This document shows positions 9,501 to 13,367 of a stretch of DNA of 13,367 nucleotides, piece after piece (positions within the stretch are counted from its first letter, which is position 1; the number at the start of each line of letters is the position of its first letter). The notes under the pieces are model-generated. The model was not told the DNA's origin. It was given only the letters and a program-made list of their open reading frames with translations, and did no database searches. The stretch lies in NCBI GenBank assembly GCA_028565635.1, contig JAOXYB010075610.1, forward strand, positions 10,168-23,534. Reading direction: 5' to 3'. The translations under genes and the position numbers were made by a program. This DNA comes from Phoronis ovalis. Lineage: Eukaryota > Phoronida > Phoronidae.

Positions 9501-12500
9501 GCAAAATTAAATTGAAATTTATTTGTATTTATTTTTTTTAATTTCAGTCAAAAAGAATCAACATTTAGTGATGGTAAGTTTGAATTTGAATTAGCGTTGC
9601 TTCTTGGAAAAATGCTAAAATTTAAAAATTGTTAATTGTCAATATTTTGTTACCTTATATGACATGTTTAATAGATCGGTAGTTTTATTAGTGTTTTTTT
9701 TTTTACATTTTTTGGTTGGTTTTCTTTGATTTTTACAGTTGAAATTGGACTGGGACCTGTATATAAATACAGTTTGTTTTAAGTAGCTTAGTTGCACACA
9801 CCAGTAGTTTTGTGCAGTACATTCAAAGGCAATAGTAAATTGCCAAATACTACACATGTTATAAATTACTTCTTGTAATTGTGTAACACAATAGGATAGA
9901 TGCTTATCAATAATAATAACAATTCAGATGAGCATCACATTGAAATAATCAAAAATACCACATTTTCTTAATTTCTGCTCTTGTCTAGCATATTTTAAAA
10001 ATATTTGTGCAATTGTACATCAGTGATTGAGCTTTGATTACACAATGCACTTACTAATGTTGCAACCTAAAAAAATCATTTCCTCTGCTTATTTGGAAAA
10101 GTGGGGCTCTGTCTGTATGGAAATACTTGTTTATCCCAGAAATATTTAAATTACATGGTAGCAAAATATGTCTGGGTCAATGCACAGACAACCCTGATAA
10201 ACAGTTGACCTAGATTTGTGACATACAGCACACTTTGTGTTTTGAGCTGAGAAGTTTAGTTGACTACTGGTGCCTAATAGTTTCTCTGTACAGTTGAGTT
10301 GTACAATTTTATAATTTTGTTTGTATAGTTTTTAAAAAGGAAATTGAACATGGCAGAAAAAGGTGGGGAATGAATATTTTTATATTGAATTTCATACTTT
10401 TTTCTATTATACATTGTAGTCGCACTATTTTGCACAATGGGTGTGGTGTGTATACCTTAATATGCTATATATTATATATCCAGACTGTATATATTACTAA
10501 TGCAACAGTATGGTAGAAGATTAGCACACAATCCTTGGTTTTAGTTTTGTAACATTTTTTTACAGAGGAGACTAGTCTCAAGATTTACCTCAAGGGTCGT
10601 CCAGTACATATGATAGCTCCTACCAAATACTCGGGTGACTACAATATTTCTGCTAAAGATGAATTGCCAGCTGAAAAACTAAAGCTTGAATGGGCGTATC
10701 CTTTTGCTCAAACCTGTACTATTTACTGGTATCTAAGTAATCTGTATAAATTAAAATATAATAATCCAATTAGCACCTCATTTCATTTTAGAAAATCAGA
10801 TAAATTAAAGCCTATAAATAATGTTATGACATTTCTCCTTGTATTAATTGCACTGTCATTCTGATTACTTCTATGTAACAGCAATGTTAATTAAGACAAA
10901 AGCATTATGAAATATCTGGATGTTTATGTCTAGTCCATATTTAGATAGATTGATGAACAATTTAATACATACCATGACCTGTATCATAAGTTACAAAAAT
11001 TATATAACAGCATACAAAATATGTTAGCATGTATTCTGTAAACACAAATTACACATACTGGTAAGATCTGCATTTTCTAGTCTACTTTATTGTGGTTTTT
11101 AATTCTTAGTAAATATTTTAGAGGTGGTCACTATGCAAAATGGGCTCCTATTCAGGGAGGGTCTCTATTCAAATAAATGTATCATGTATATTATCTTATA
11201 TCCTGGTCTATGTGTAATCTGATACCATAATAGTTAAACGCACTTTCAACTTATAGAATCCTTAATTGGTGCAGATATGGGTATCGAGGAAGAGACTGTC
11301 GACATAACGTATATTTATTGCCTACTGGAGAAATTGTGTATTTCATAGCATCTGTTGTAGTTTTGTATAACGCGGAAGAGCAGCAACAAAGGCACTATCT
11401 GGGTCATAATGATGATGTTAAGTGGTAAGTCACAGGATTCCATATTCATTTCTAGGTGATGATGCCTATGTGTGCCTTATCAATCCCAGGGTTTAAAGTA
11501 AATAGAACATTTAATTGATTATTCAAAATATTGATATCGTGATGCATTCCATATGTTACTTGGGTGGGTCTCCCGTATCCCCTAAACTCCAGGTTGTCTA
11601 CTGTGGCAGTAAAACATTCACAAACCTTTTTTCAGTTTGGCTGTACATCCTGATAAGATAACTATTGCATCTGGACAAGTTGCTGGACATGACAAAAAAG
11701 CGGGAAAGGTGTGTGTATACAGTCGTAAGAATATGTAGAGAAACACGGCAAAATTATATCTATAATGTGCAACCCGTATTACTATACTTTTGTTTGTTTG
11801 TCTTGTTTATAGTTTTAACTGCATGCATATATTAGTGTTTCAATTTTTACTTATTATTATTTACTAGTTATTATTTATTTGTTATTGCATTATTACAAGT
11901 TACAACTTACTAATGTTTGTTATAAGTCTTAGCTTGTTAGTGAAATGAGAACAGTATAATTTGATACAAGAATTTTCTTTATATGTTTCTATTATTTAGA
12001 AACAACCATTTAGTTACAACAATTTCCGCAGTCAAATAACTGAGGAATCAGACAACTTGGTGAGTTACCGAATAAAAAATAGTAAACAGATGTAATTATA
12101 TCTTCGCAAAGTTCACTTAACAGTGGGTGACAGGGTGCTTTTTGAAGATTGTTTATTTTAGTAATTAAATGGCTTTTTGCAGCTCTTACTAAAATTTGCA
12201 GTTTTAGACAGTAGCTAGATTGTAGCTTTATTGTTCAGATTAACATTATGTAGCAGGATAGTTTAATATTTCCTTATCTCTGTAGTACATGTGTCTAATG
12301 TGTTATTATCTATTTAGATGTCTGTTATCTTTTCATGCACTGTGTTATTAATACTATACATACAGTATCTGTCAAAGCAGACAAGATATGTAGAATTCCT
12401 GGTAGTATTATTTAAAGTTCATTGCTTTATGAATTAAATATAAAAAGTGTTTGCATGTACCTGCAGTGTACTAATGCTTTTAATTCACTTGGTACCCCAG

Positions 12501-13303
12501 AACTACTTAAAATGCCCATTTTTGAACTGAAAAAGTACTGAATACTACTTAAGACTACTTGAAGACAACTGAAAAACTACTGAATTTGTACTTAAAATTT
12601 ATAATCTTCTTTCATGTGCAGTCAAACAGTTGATTTGTATTCATGCCTAATTTCTGGTTGGTGGATAATTGTTGGTCTACTAGTTGTTGAAACTTCATGC
12701 TGACTTAATTGTTTCCATTTCTGTTTATCTTCATGCAGTAGTAGTGACTGTTTATCAAGTAGTCTTAAGTAGTATTCAGTACTTCTTTAGTTCAAAAATG
12801 GGCATTTTAAGTAGTTTTCGGGGTTCCATATGTAATCCGCTGATTTCCTTAGTGTATGTTGTAGTGGCTAAATATAGTAACTAATATAATATCTCCTTGA
12901 AAATCATTACCATGACACTGTTTAATTTCTGACGTTTGCAGATCCTGTTTTTGTTTACACTTTGACAGAAATATTTTTTTGTACACATTCACTGATTTGC
13001 ATTTGCGTAATATTTTAATGTGCTAACAGATTCAAGTATTTTGCTAAGAAATCCCACTGTTTCATTAAATAACCTTGATATCGTATGGATATTTAATACT
13101 AGATACCGGATTTGCAATTAAAAATTACTTAGCATATCATTAATGACTGCTATACTTTGCTAATGACTTATAATCATCATCATATAAATTCTCTGTTTTA
13201 GCCACATGTGCGTATCTGGGATTCCGTTAGCTTGAACACTCTCCACATTATAGGCTTAGGAGATTTCGACAGAGCAGTATGTTGCGTTGCCTTCTCAAAA
13301 GCT
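493..13303 (+). CDS. EML: EMAP-like (EML) microtubule-associated protein, 3'-truncated by the window, 12 predicted exons
   Basis: Predicted join: 493-591, 1086-1133, 1893-2042, 2523-2680, 7369-7448, 8117-8449, 9548-9573, 10566-10695, 11275-11424, 11636-11708, 12000-12059, 13202-13303. All introns are GT...AG and every codon split across a junction is completed correctly. The product, counted from ATG 507, has a coiled coil at about residues 50-85, a basic Ser/Thr/Pro linker at about 90-290, and from about 294 the TAPE propeller region with the HELP motif (KLKLEWAYGYRGRDC, then LLPTGEIVYFIASVVVLYN). EML1-4 family proteins trimerise through the coiled coil and bind microtubules; the HELP and WD region forms a tandem beta-propeller that contacts tubulin. 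These are family facts. Orthology to one vertebrate paralogue (EML1, 2, 3 or 4) is not resolved. The 3' part, including the remaining WD repeats and stop, lies beyond 13367. Exons 2-10 and 12 are near certain; exon 1 is tentative and exon 11 may be optional. Confidence 0.93.
592..1085 (+). other. EML: EML intron 1 (predicted)
   Basis: 494 nt with GT at 592 and AG at 1084-1085 after a TTGCTTTTGCC tract. It contains a second acceptor-like site ending at 970 (TTTTTGCTTTTGTCACAG), followed by sequence resembling the start of exon 2. Reading from it meets an in-frame TAG after eight codons. I see nothing else. Confidence 0.5.
1086..1133 (+). CDS. EML: EML exon 2 (short acidic segment, alternative start ATG 1094)
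   Basis: 48 nt between the acceptor GCCATAG (ends 1085) and the donor GAAG|GTAATC. It encodes DSNMEDNTTVTNTEQE. ATG 1094 begins MEDN, similar in style to the MED start of vertebrate EML1, and has A at -3 and G at +4 (AACATGG), so it may be the real initiator or an alternative one. The exon ends one base into a codon, completed to GAT by exon 3. The segment is acidic and Thr-rich, without a recognisable fold. Confidence 0.75.
1134..1892 (+). other. EML: EML intron 2
   Basis: 759 nt, AT-rich, donor GTAATC at 1134 and acceptor ATATGCTGTTTTAG ending at 1892. I see no gene, RNA structure or long repeat in it. Confidence 0.75.
1893..2042 (+). CDS. EML: EML exon 3: trimerisation coiled coil
   Basis: 150 nt encoding GMIDHENEELRDRV, then ASLEKKVVSQEDEILCLKSA, then LSDALRRLTAVEAGR. 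This matches the N-terminal trimerisation domain of EML1-4, whose hallmark is a run of the form RxxxLExxVxxQEDEIxxLKxALxDxLRRL. Heptad Leu, Val and Ile positions are visible from about residue 50 to 85 of the predicted protein. In the family this parallel three-stranded coiled coil oligomerises the protein and, with the basic linker, is needed for microtubule association. The exon is flanked by AG 1891-1892 and a good GGTAAG donor; both junction codons are completed correctly. Reading on past the donor adds about 24 intron-encoded residues and then a stop, which I regard as non-coding. Confidence 0.95.
2043..2522 (+). other. EML: EML intron 3
   Basis: 480 nt, donor GTAAGC, acceptor TAATTATAG ending at 2522. 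The open frame at 2194-2382 has no coding character and no family match that I recognise. I see nothing else. Confidence 0.75.
2523..2680 (+). CDS. EML: EML exon 4: basic Pro/Thr/Ser linker
   Basis: 158 nt encoding, with the junction Gly, GSPNNLLPNKPTFRGTPRRV and then a segment ending SPVQRGTSPGPRRSE. It is rich in Arg, Lys, Pro, Thr and Ser, with several Ser/Thr-Pro sites (TP, SPV, TSP). In EML proteins the equivalent low-complexity basic linker supports electrostatic contact with the acidic microtubule surface and is phosphorylated in mitosis. That is family knowledge; phosphorylation here is inference. The exon ends exactly on a codon boundary before GTTGGT and joins exon 5 across the 4.7-kb intron that holds the nested receptor gene. 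Confidence 0.9.
2968..3071. repeat. 12-bp minisatellite, about 8.7 copies
   Basis: Eight consecutive copies of AACTATAGAATG are followed by a partial copy AACTATAG. Copies 6 and 7 share an A-to-G change (AACTATAGAGTG); the other six are identical. Each unit contains the palindrome CTATAG. Because 12 is a multiple of 3, the array makes an artificial open frame on the minus strand reading (IVHS)n, which is not a gene. The homogeneity suggests recent expansion. Confidence 0.97.
4419..4439. repeat. Perfect 21-nt palindrome
   Basis: TTAGCAAATC, one T, then GATTTGCTAA: 10-bp arms with a single-base centre, ending about 360 nt past the nested gene's stop codon. It could form a small cruciform or bind a dimeric factor; the sequence shows only the symmetry. 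Confidence 0.85.
4650..4655 (-). terminator. Candidate polyadenylation signal of the nested receptor gene
   Basis: TTTATT on the plus strand reads AATAAA on the minus strand, about 145 nt beyond the stop codon at 4800-4802. It is the first exact AATAAA I find downstream of that gene. The window is AT-rich, so a chance match is possible. Confidence 0.45.
4800..6482 (-). CDS. LRR-Ig single-pass membrane receptor, intronless, nested in EML intron 4
   Basis: 560 residues in one exon. The ATG (6482-6480) sits in AACAATGGG, with A at -3 and G at +4. A hydrophobic signal peptide spans about 10-26. Cys29 and Cys56 form a reduced LRR N-cap. About eight regular 24-residue leucine-rich repeats follow at about 70-259 (pattern LxxLxLxxNxLxxIxxxxFxxL). 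An LRR C-cap has NPFHCNCYLDWL with Cys279, 281, 306 and 326. An Ig domain (about 330-416) has Cys349 and Cys401 (YSCVASN) but no core Trp. A transmembrane helix spans about 435-457 and is followed by FFKRK. The 103-residue tail has Tyr511 (YFEI), Tyr517 (YTNT), Tyr537 (YQNE) and Tyr552 (YLEL) and ends in TSL, a class I PDZ ligand form. N-glycosylation sequons occur at Asn45, 129, 163, 305, 377, 394 and 420. The layout resembles AMIGO, LINGO, LRRC4/NGL, LRIG and the Trk ectodomain. I cannot assign one orthologue. There is no kinase domain. A role in cell-surface adhesion or signalling is inferred. Confidence 0.93.
   Translation of the reverse strand: MGKKPIRNNKILMLIMFSLLQQETAADRCPESGIISKQFLDMHYNETQIFVDFIQCGITDIEDGAFSSFTHLRRLFLNKNLLTQIRRKTFCGLDNLEKLYMVGNKVSVIENRAFQNLKNLNLVHLGNNNLTVIFRETFFGLSSVKGITIYRNEIKYIEDFAFNVSSTLQRISLQWNQLSKISSNTFSGAKVLQLIKVHHNLITTVAEDAFTDNGALTSLDLQSNRISQLSDTLFENLLRIKIVNLEFNILQTLPRSHMDVDILKSKSGIIRLKGNPFHCNCYLDWLRRQFHDHNTMVIQTFQGFNCSTPITGSMDNPSFRAAVFLCNPPDKPNIYIEAMTNNAMLKLICRAVSDPAPNIRIVMPTNEKIDFFNRNSNASVLENSGELLLPADNNASQVYSCVASNFIGSALINFKLNRENITELMGQSTTASQSHVVIIACLTVLVVMMAILSITCFFKRKFQLCFKVAQTHNVTPVPESTRSTELVNVRTSPSQTDFTTCLGTHDGESVYFEIPDYTNTLERSSHRSMATEHKASYQNEINDEVLHDADGYLELPSTSL
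6483..7368 (+). other. EML intron 4, downstream part; presumed promoter and 5' UTR of the nested gene
   Basis: 886 nt between the nested gene's start codon and the acceptor TTCATGTTCTAG of EML exon 5. No coding sequence is evident. On the minus strand it must hold the nested gene's 5' UTR and probably its promoter. Candidates are a G-rich block at 7007-7021 and TATATAG-like sequence near 6780. Minus-strand TTTTGCATTTAG, ending near 6508, could be a 5' UTR splice acceptor. Confidence 0.45.
7007..7021 (-). promoter_or_regulatory. G-rich (CACCC or GC-box-like) element upstream of the nested gene
   Basis: The plus strand reads CTCCTCCCCCACCCT, so the minus strand reads AGGGTGGGGGAGGAG. It stands out in very AT-rich sequence about 525 nt upstream of the receptor ATG. 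Sp/KLF factors bind such sequences in animals; use here is inferred from position and composition only. Confidence 0.25.
7369..7448 (+). CDS. EML: EML exon 5: linker segment
   Basis: 80 nt encoding DTSQKSSPRNSQNFKKYSAS and then DLSTPA plus two bases of Arg. The acceptor is TGTTCTAG and the donor GCAAG|GTATTT. It starts on a codon boundary, matching the end of exon 4, and its trailing AG joins the first A of exon 6 to give AGA. It continues the basic, Ser-rich linker with SSP and STP sites. It has no recognisable fold. Confidence 0.85.
7453..7471. repeat. (TTAA/AATT)n microsatellite
   Basis: About four and a half copies of a 4-bp TTAA unit (TTAATTAATTAATTAATTTA). It sits directly after the exon 5 donor GTATTTAA, so length changes could alter the sequence near the 5' splice site. 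Confidence 0.8.
7821..7856. repeat. 11-bp inverted repeat (stem-loop)
   Basis: ATGGCATTAGG at 7821-7831 and its exact complement CCTAATGCCAT at 7846-7856, with a 14-nt loop. There is no T-run or other sign of a known RNA element. It is intronic, with no function assigned. Confidence 0.8.
8117..8449 (+). CDS. EML: EML exon 6: long Ser/Pro-rich basic linker with a 12-residue tandem duplication
   Basis: 333 nt, the largest EML exon here, encoding residues about 174-285. It runs from RPYSIYGLSNPETDW through TMVTLPTRS-type Ser/Thr/Pro sequence to SLSALSNRSPSISLF plus two bases of Arg. The motif SYGRKSPAP occurs twice in tandem, at residues 216-224 and 228-236 (36-nt units 8241-8276 and 8277-8312). 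A strongly basic Ser cluster, KRERSMSRRS, follows. KSP, RSP and other S/T-P sites suit proline-directed kinases, and RxxS sites suit basophilic kinases. In EML3 and EML4, linker phosphorylation weakens microtubule binding in mitosis; extension to this protein is inference. The exon ends at a CCG|GTAAAG donor, and reading on gives an immediate TAA. Confidence 0.92.
8241..8312 (+). repeat. 36-bp coding tandem duplication (SYGRKSPAP x2)
   Basis: Two adjacent 36-nt units encode SYGRKSPAPVEN and SYGRKSPAPITD. The first nine codons are the same at protein level with a few silent changes; the last three have diverged. The silent changes show the copy is not brand new, while the conserved peptide suggests constraint on the KSPAP phosphosite context. 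Confidence 0.93.
8450..9547 (+). other. EML: EML intron 6
   Basis: 1098 nt, AT-rich, donor GTAAAG, acceptor TTTTTTTAATTTCAG ending at 9547. The first retained codon is TAA (8451-8453). AATAAA occurs at 8948-8953 and 9008-9013, which could serve an intronic polyadenylation event. The antisense open frame at 8279-8566 is a shadow of exon 6. I see no other gene. Confidence 0.65.
9548..9573 (+). CDS. EML: EML exon 7: 26-nt microexon
   Basis: TTTAATTTCAG ends at 9547 and a consensus donor GATG|GTAAGT follows 9573. With one base before and one after, the exon encodes QKESTFSD and bridges exon 6 (CG+T = CGT, Arg) to exon 8 (G+AG = GAG, Glu), giving RQKESTFSDEETSLKIYL. Both phases fit only if the microexon is present. 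Joining exon 6 directly to exon 8 reads CGA GGA GAC TAG, a stop. The acidic SDEE sequence just before the propeller resembles the acidic stretch ahead of the propeller in vertebrate EMLs. Confidence 0.85.
9574..10565 (+). other. EML: EML intron 7
   Basis: 992 nt, donor GTAAGT, acceptor AACATTTTTTTACAG ending at 10565. It includes a T-run (9695-9704) and an alternating TA-rich stretch (about 10462-10500, CTATATATTATATATCC). I see no gene. Confidence 0.75.
10566..10695 (+). CDS. EML: EML exon 8: start of the TAPE domain and first half of the HELP motif
   Basis: 130 nt encoding EETSLKIYLKGRPVHMIAPT, then KYSGDYNISAKDELPAEK, then LKLEW. The family pattern is (M/I)(Y/F)L(R/K)GRPV-M--P, then ELP-EKLKLEWAYGYRG. 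The donor GGGC|GTATCC at 10696 splits the Ala codon, which exon 9 completes as GCA. Open reading past the donor (about 56 residues, to 10864) is intron and must be excluded; the HELP motif continues only through the splice. The HELP element forms part of the hydrophobic core between the two EML propellers. Confidence 0.96.
10696..11274 (+). other. EML: EML intron 8
   Basis: 579 nt, donor GTATCC, acceptor TTAATTGGTGCAG ending at 11274. The first part stays open in the exon 8 frame until 10864 by chance. I see nothing else. Confidence 0.8.
11275..11424 (+). CDS. EML: EML exon 9: HELP motif core and propeller start
   Basis: 150 nt encoding AYGYRGRDCRHNVYLLPTGE, then IVYFIASVVVLYNAEEQQQR, then HYLGHNDDVK plus TG of Cys. 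This is the most conserved block of the EML family: the HELP hydrophobic strand IVYFIASVVVLYN and the first WD-type motif HYxGHxDDVKC. The acceptor GGTGCAG and donor AGTG|GTAAGT are clear, and the split Cys codon is finished by exon 10. No residue expected for the family appears to be missing. Confidence 0.97.
11425..11635 (+). other. EML: EML intron 9
   Basis: 211 nt, the shortest intron here, with donor GTAAGT and acceptor CCTTTTTTCAG ending at 11635. No internal feature is seen. Confidence 0.85.
11636..11708 (+). CDS. EML: EML exon 10: propeller blade 1 strand
   Basis: 73 nt encoding (C)LAVHPDKITIASGQVAGHDKKAGK. It matches the EML segment CLAVHPD(R/K)I-IA(T/S)GQ(V/I)AG--KDG. It ends on a codon boundary before GTGTGTGT, at the surface loop where vertebrate EMLs continue directly to PHVR(I/V)WDSV. 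Here a 60-nt exon can be inserted before that motif. Confidence 0.95.
11709..11999 (+). other. EML: EML intron 10
   Basis: 291 nt, donor GTGTGT, acceptor TCTATTATTTAG ending at 11999. It contains TTATTATTT-type low-complexity sequence at about 11848-11895. Confidence 0.7.
12000..12059 (+). CDS. EML: EML exon 11: 60-nt in-frame, probably optional, insert
   Basis: A 60-nt block flanked by ATTATTTAG and a consensus donor TTG|GTGAGT, codon-boundary to codon-boundary, encoding 20 residues that begin KQPFSYNN and end TEESDNL. It lies between AGHDKKAGK (exon 10) and PHVRIWDSV (exon 12), which are nearly adjacent in vertebrate EML1 and EML4, so it is an extra loop of about 20 residues in blade 1. 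Open frame, intact splice sites and a length divisible by three support a cassette exon. Transcript evidence would settle whether it is constitutive, alternative or a chance match. Confidence 0.65.
12060..13201 (+). other. EML: EML intron 11
   Basis: 1142 nt, donor GTGAGT, acceptor TTCTCTGTTTTAG ending at 13201. The main content is a foldback element (12491-12826). The plus-strand open frame at 12684-12884 crosses its right arm and is not a convincing gene. Confidence 0.8.
12491..12826. mobile_element. Foldback (MITE-like) inverted-repeat element
   Basis: The left arm (about 12491-12565) reads GGTACCCCAGAACTACTTAA onward, including AAAATGCCCATTTTTGAACT and GTACTGAATACTACTTAAGA. The right arm (about 12755-12826) is its reverse complement with a few mismatches and one 1-nt gap. 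By eye, about 90% of positions over roughly 73 bp agree. A loop of about 190 nt lies between. There is no transposase frame and I could not fix a target-site duplication, so a non-autonomous foldback or MITE is the best reading; a local inverted duplication is possible. ACTACTT and ACTACTG repeats recur in the left arm and the start of the loop. Confidence 0.75.
13202..13303 (+). CDS. EML: EML exon 12: propeller blade 1-2 (PHVRIWDSV block)
   Basis: 102 nt, phase 0 to phase 0, encoding PHVRIWDSVSLNTLHIIGLG and then DFDRAVCCVAFSKA. It matches the family segment PHVR(I/V)WDSVTL-TL-(V/I)IG-G-F-RAV-C-(A/D)FSK almost residue for residue. The WD-like RIWDSV ends one blade and VCCVAFSK opens the next. 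The donor GCT|GTAAGT at 13304 means the gene continues beyond the window; the remaining WD repeats are not present here. Confidence 0.96.
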
Positions 13304-13308
13304 GTAAG

Positions 13309-13326
13309 TACATATAGTACATATAG
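13309..13326. repeat. Short 9-bp direct repeat next to a splice donor
   Basis: TACATATAG occurs twice in tandem, beginning inside the donor-proximal sequence GTAAGTACATATAG of the last exon. It is too short for any conclusion. Confidence 0.6.
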
Positions 13327-13367
13327 TTTGCTGGTTCAGTAATAGCTACTGCATTTTAATGATAAGA

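Noticed and set aside
9639-9857. Minus-strand open frame of 72 codons
   Set aside because: Intronic, with Lys/Asn runs from the T-rich plus strand and no domain.
10696-10864. Continuation of the HELP-exon reading frame beyond 10695
   Set aside because: The family sequence EWAYGYRG is rebuilt only by splicing at 10695/11275; the read-through EWAYPFAQ diverges at once.
12684-12884. Plus-strand open frame of 66 codons
   Set aside because: It crosses the right arm of the foldback element in intron 11 and has no recognisable protein family.
1-13367. Bacterial-style features (operons, CRISPR arrays, tRNA or rRNA genes) and retroviral or transposase genes
   Set aside because: The 12-bp array has no spacers, the genes are spliced animal genes, and I found no tRNA-like, rRNA, reverse transcriptase or transposase sequence.

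Overview
The window is nuclear DNA from an animal, most likely an invertebrate. The DNA is AT-rich, and short coding exons with GT...AG borders are separated by introns of about 0.2 to 4.7 kb. The spliced plus-strand product is clearly a metazoan EMAP-like (EML) microtubule-binding protein. I see no bacterial, viral or organellar gene and no rRNA or tRNA gene. The species cannot be named from the sequence; a cnidarian or a soft-bodied bilaterian would both fit.

Plus strand, positions 493 to 13303: the 5' two thirds of an EML gene in twelve predicted exons: 493-591 (tentative), 1086-1133, 1893-2042, 2523-2680, 7369-7448, 8117-8449, 9548-9573, 10566-10695, 11275-11424, 11636-11708, 12000-12059 and 13202-13303. 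The reading phase agrees at every junction. In order they encode a Tyr-rich N-terminus, the EML trimerisation coiled coil, a long basic Ser/Pro linker, the HELP motif and the first beta-propeller blades. The gene runs off the right edge, so the rest of the tandem propeller and the stop codon are missing. The predicted coding length inside the window is 465 codons if translation starts at 507.

Minus strand, positions 6482 to 4800: a complete single-exon gene lies antisense inside the 4.7-kb fourth EML intron. It encodes a 560-residue type I membrane receptor with a signal peptide, about eight leucine-rich repeats, an LRR C-terminal cap, one Ig domain, a transmembrane helix and a 103-residue tail. 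The tail has four clustered tyrosines in SH2-docking contexts and a C-terminal PDZ ligand. It looks like a neuronal or epithelial LRR-Ig adhesion or signalling receptor with no obvious one-to-one named orthologue.

Non-coding structure: a 12-bp minisatellite (2968-3071), a roughly 336-bp foldback element with arms of about 73 bp in the last complete intron (12491-12826), a perfect 21-nt palindrome (4419-4439), an 11-bp stem-loop (7821-7856) and an AATT microsatellite just after a splice donor. The most interesting points are the nested receptor's signalling tail, a 26-nt obligatory microexon, a 60-nt phase-neutral cassette exon inside propeller blade 1, and the foldback element. No sequence shows direct cooperation between the two genes; their link is positional, with opposed transcription through a shared region.
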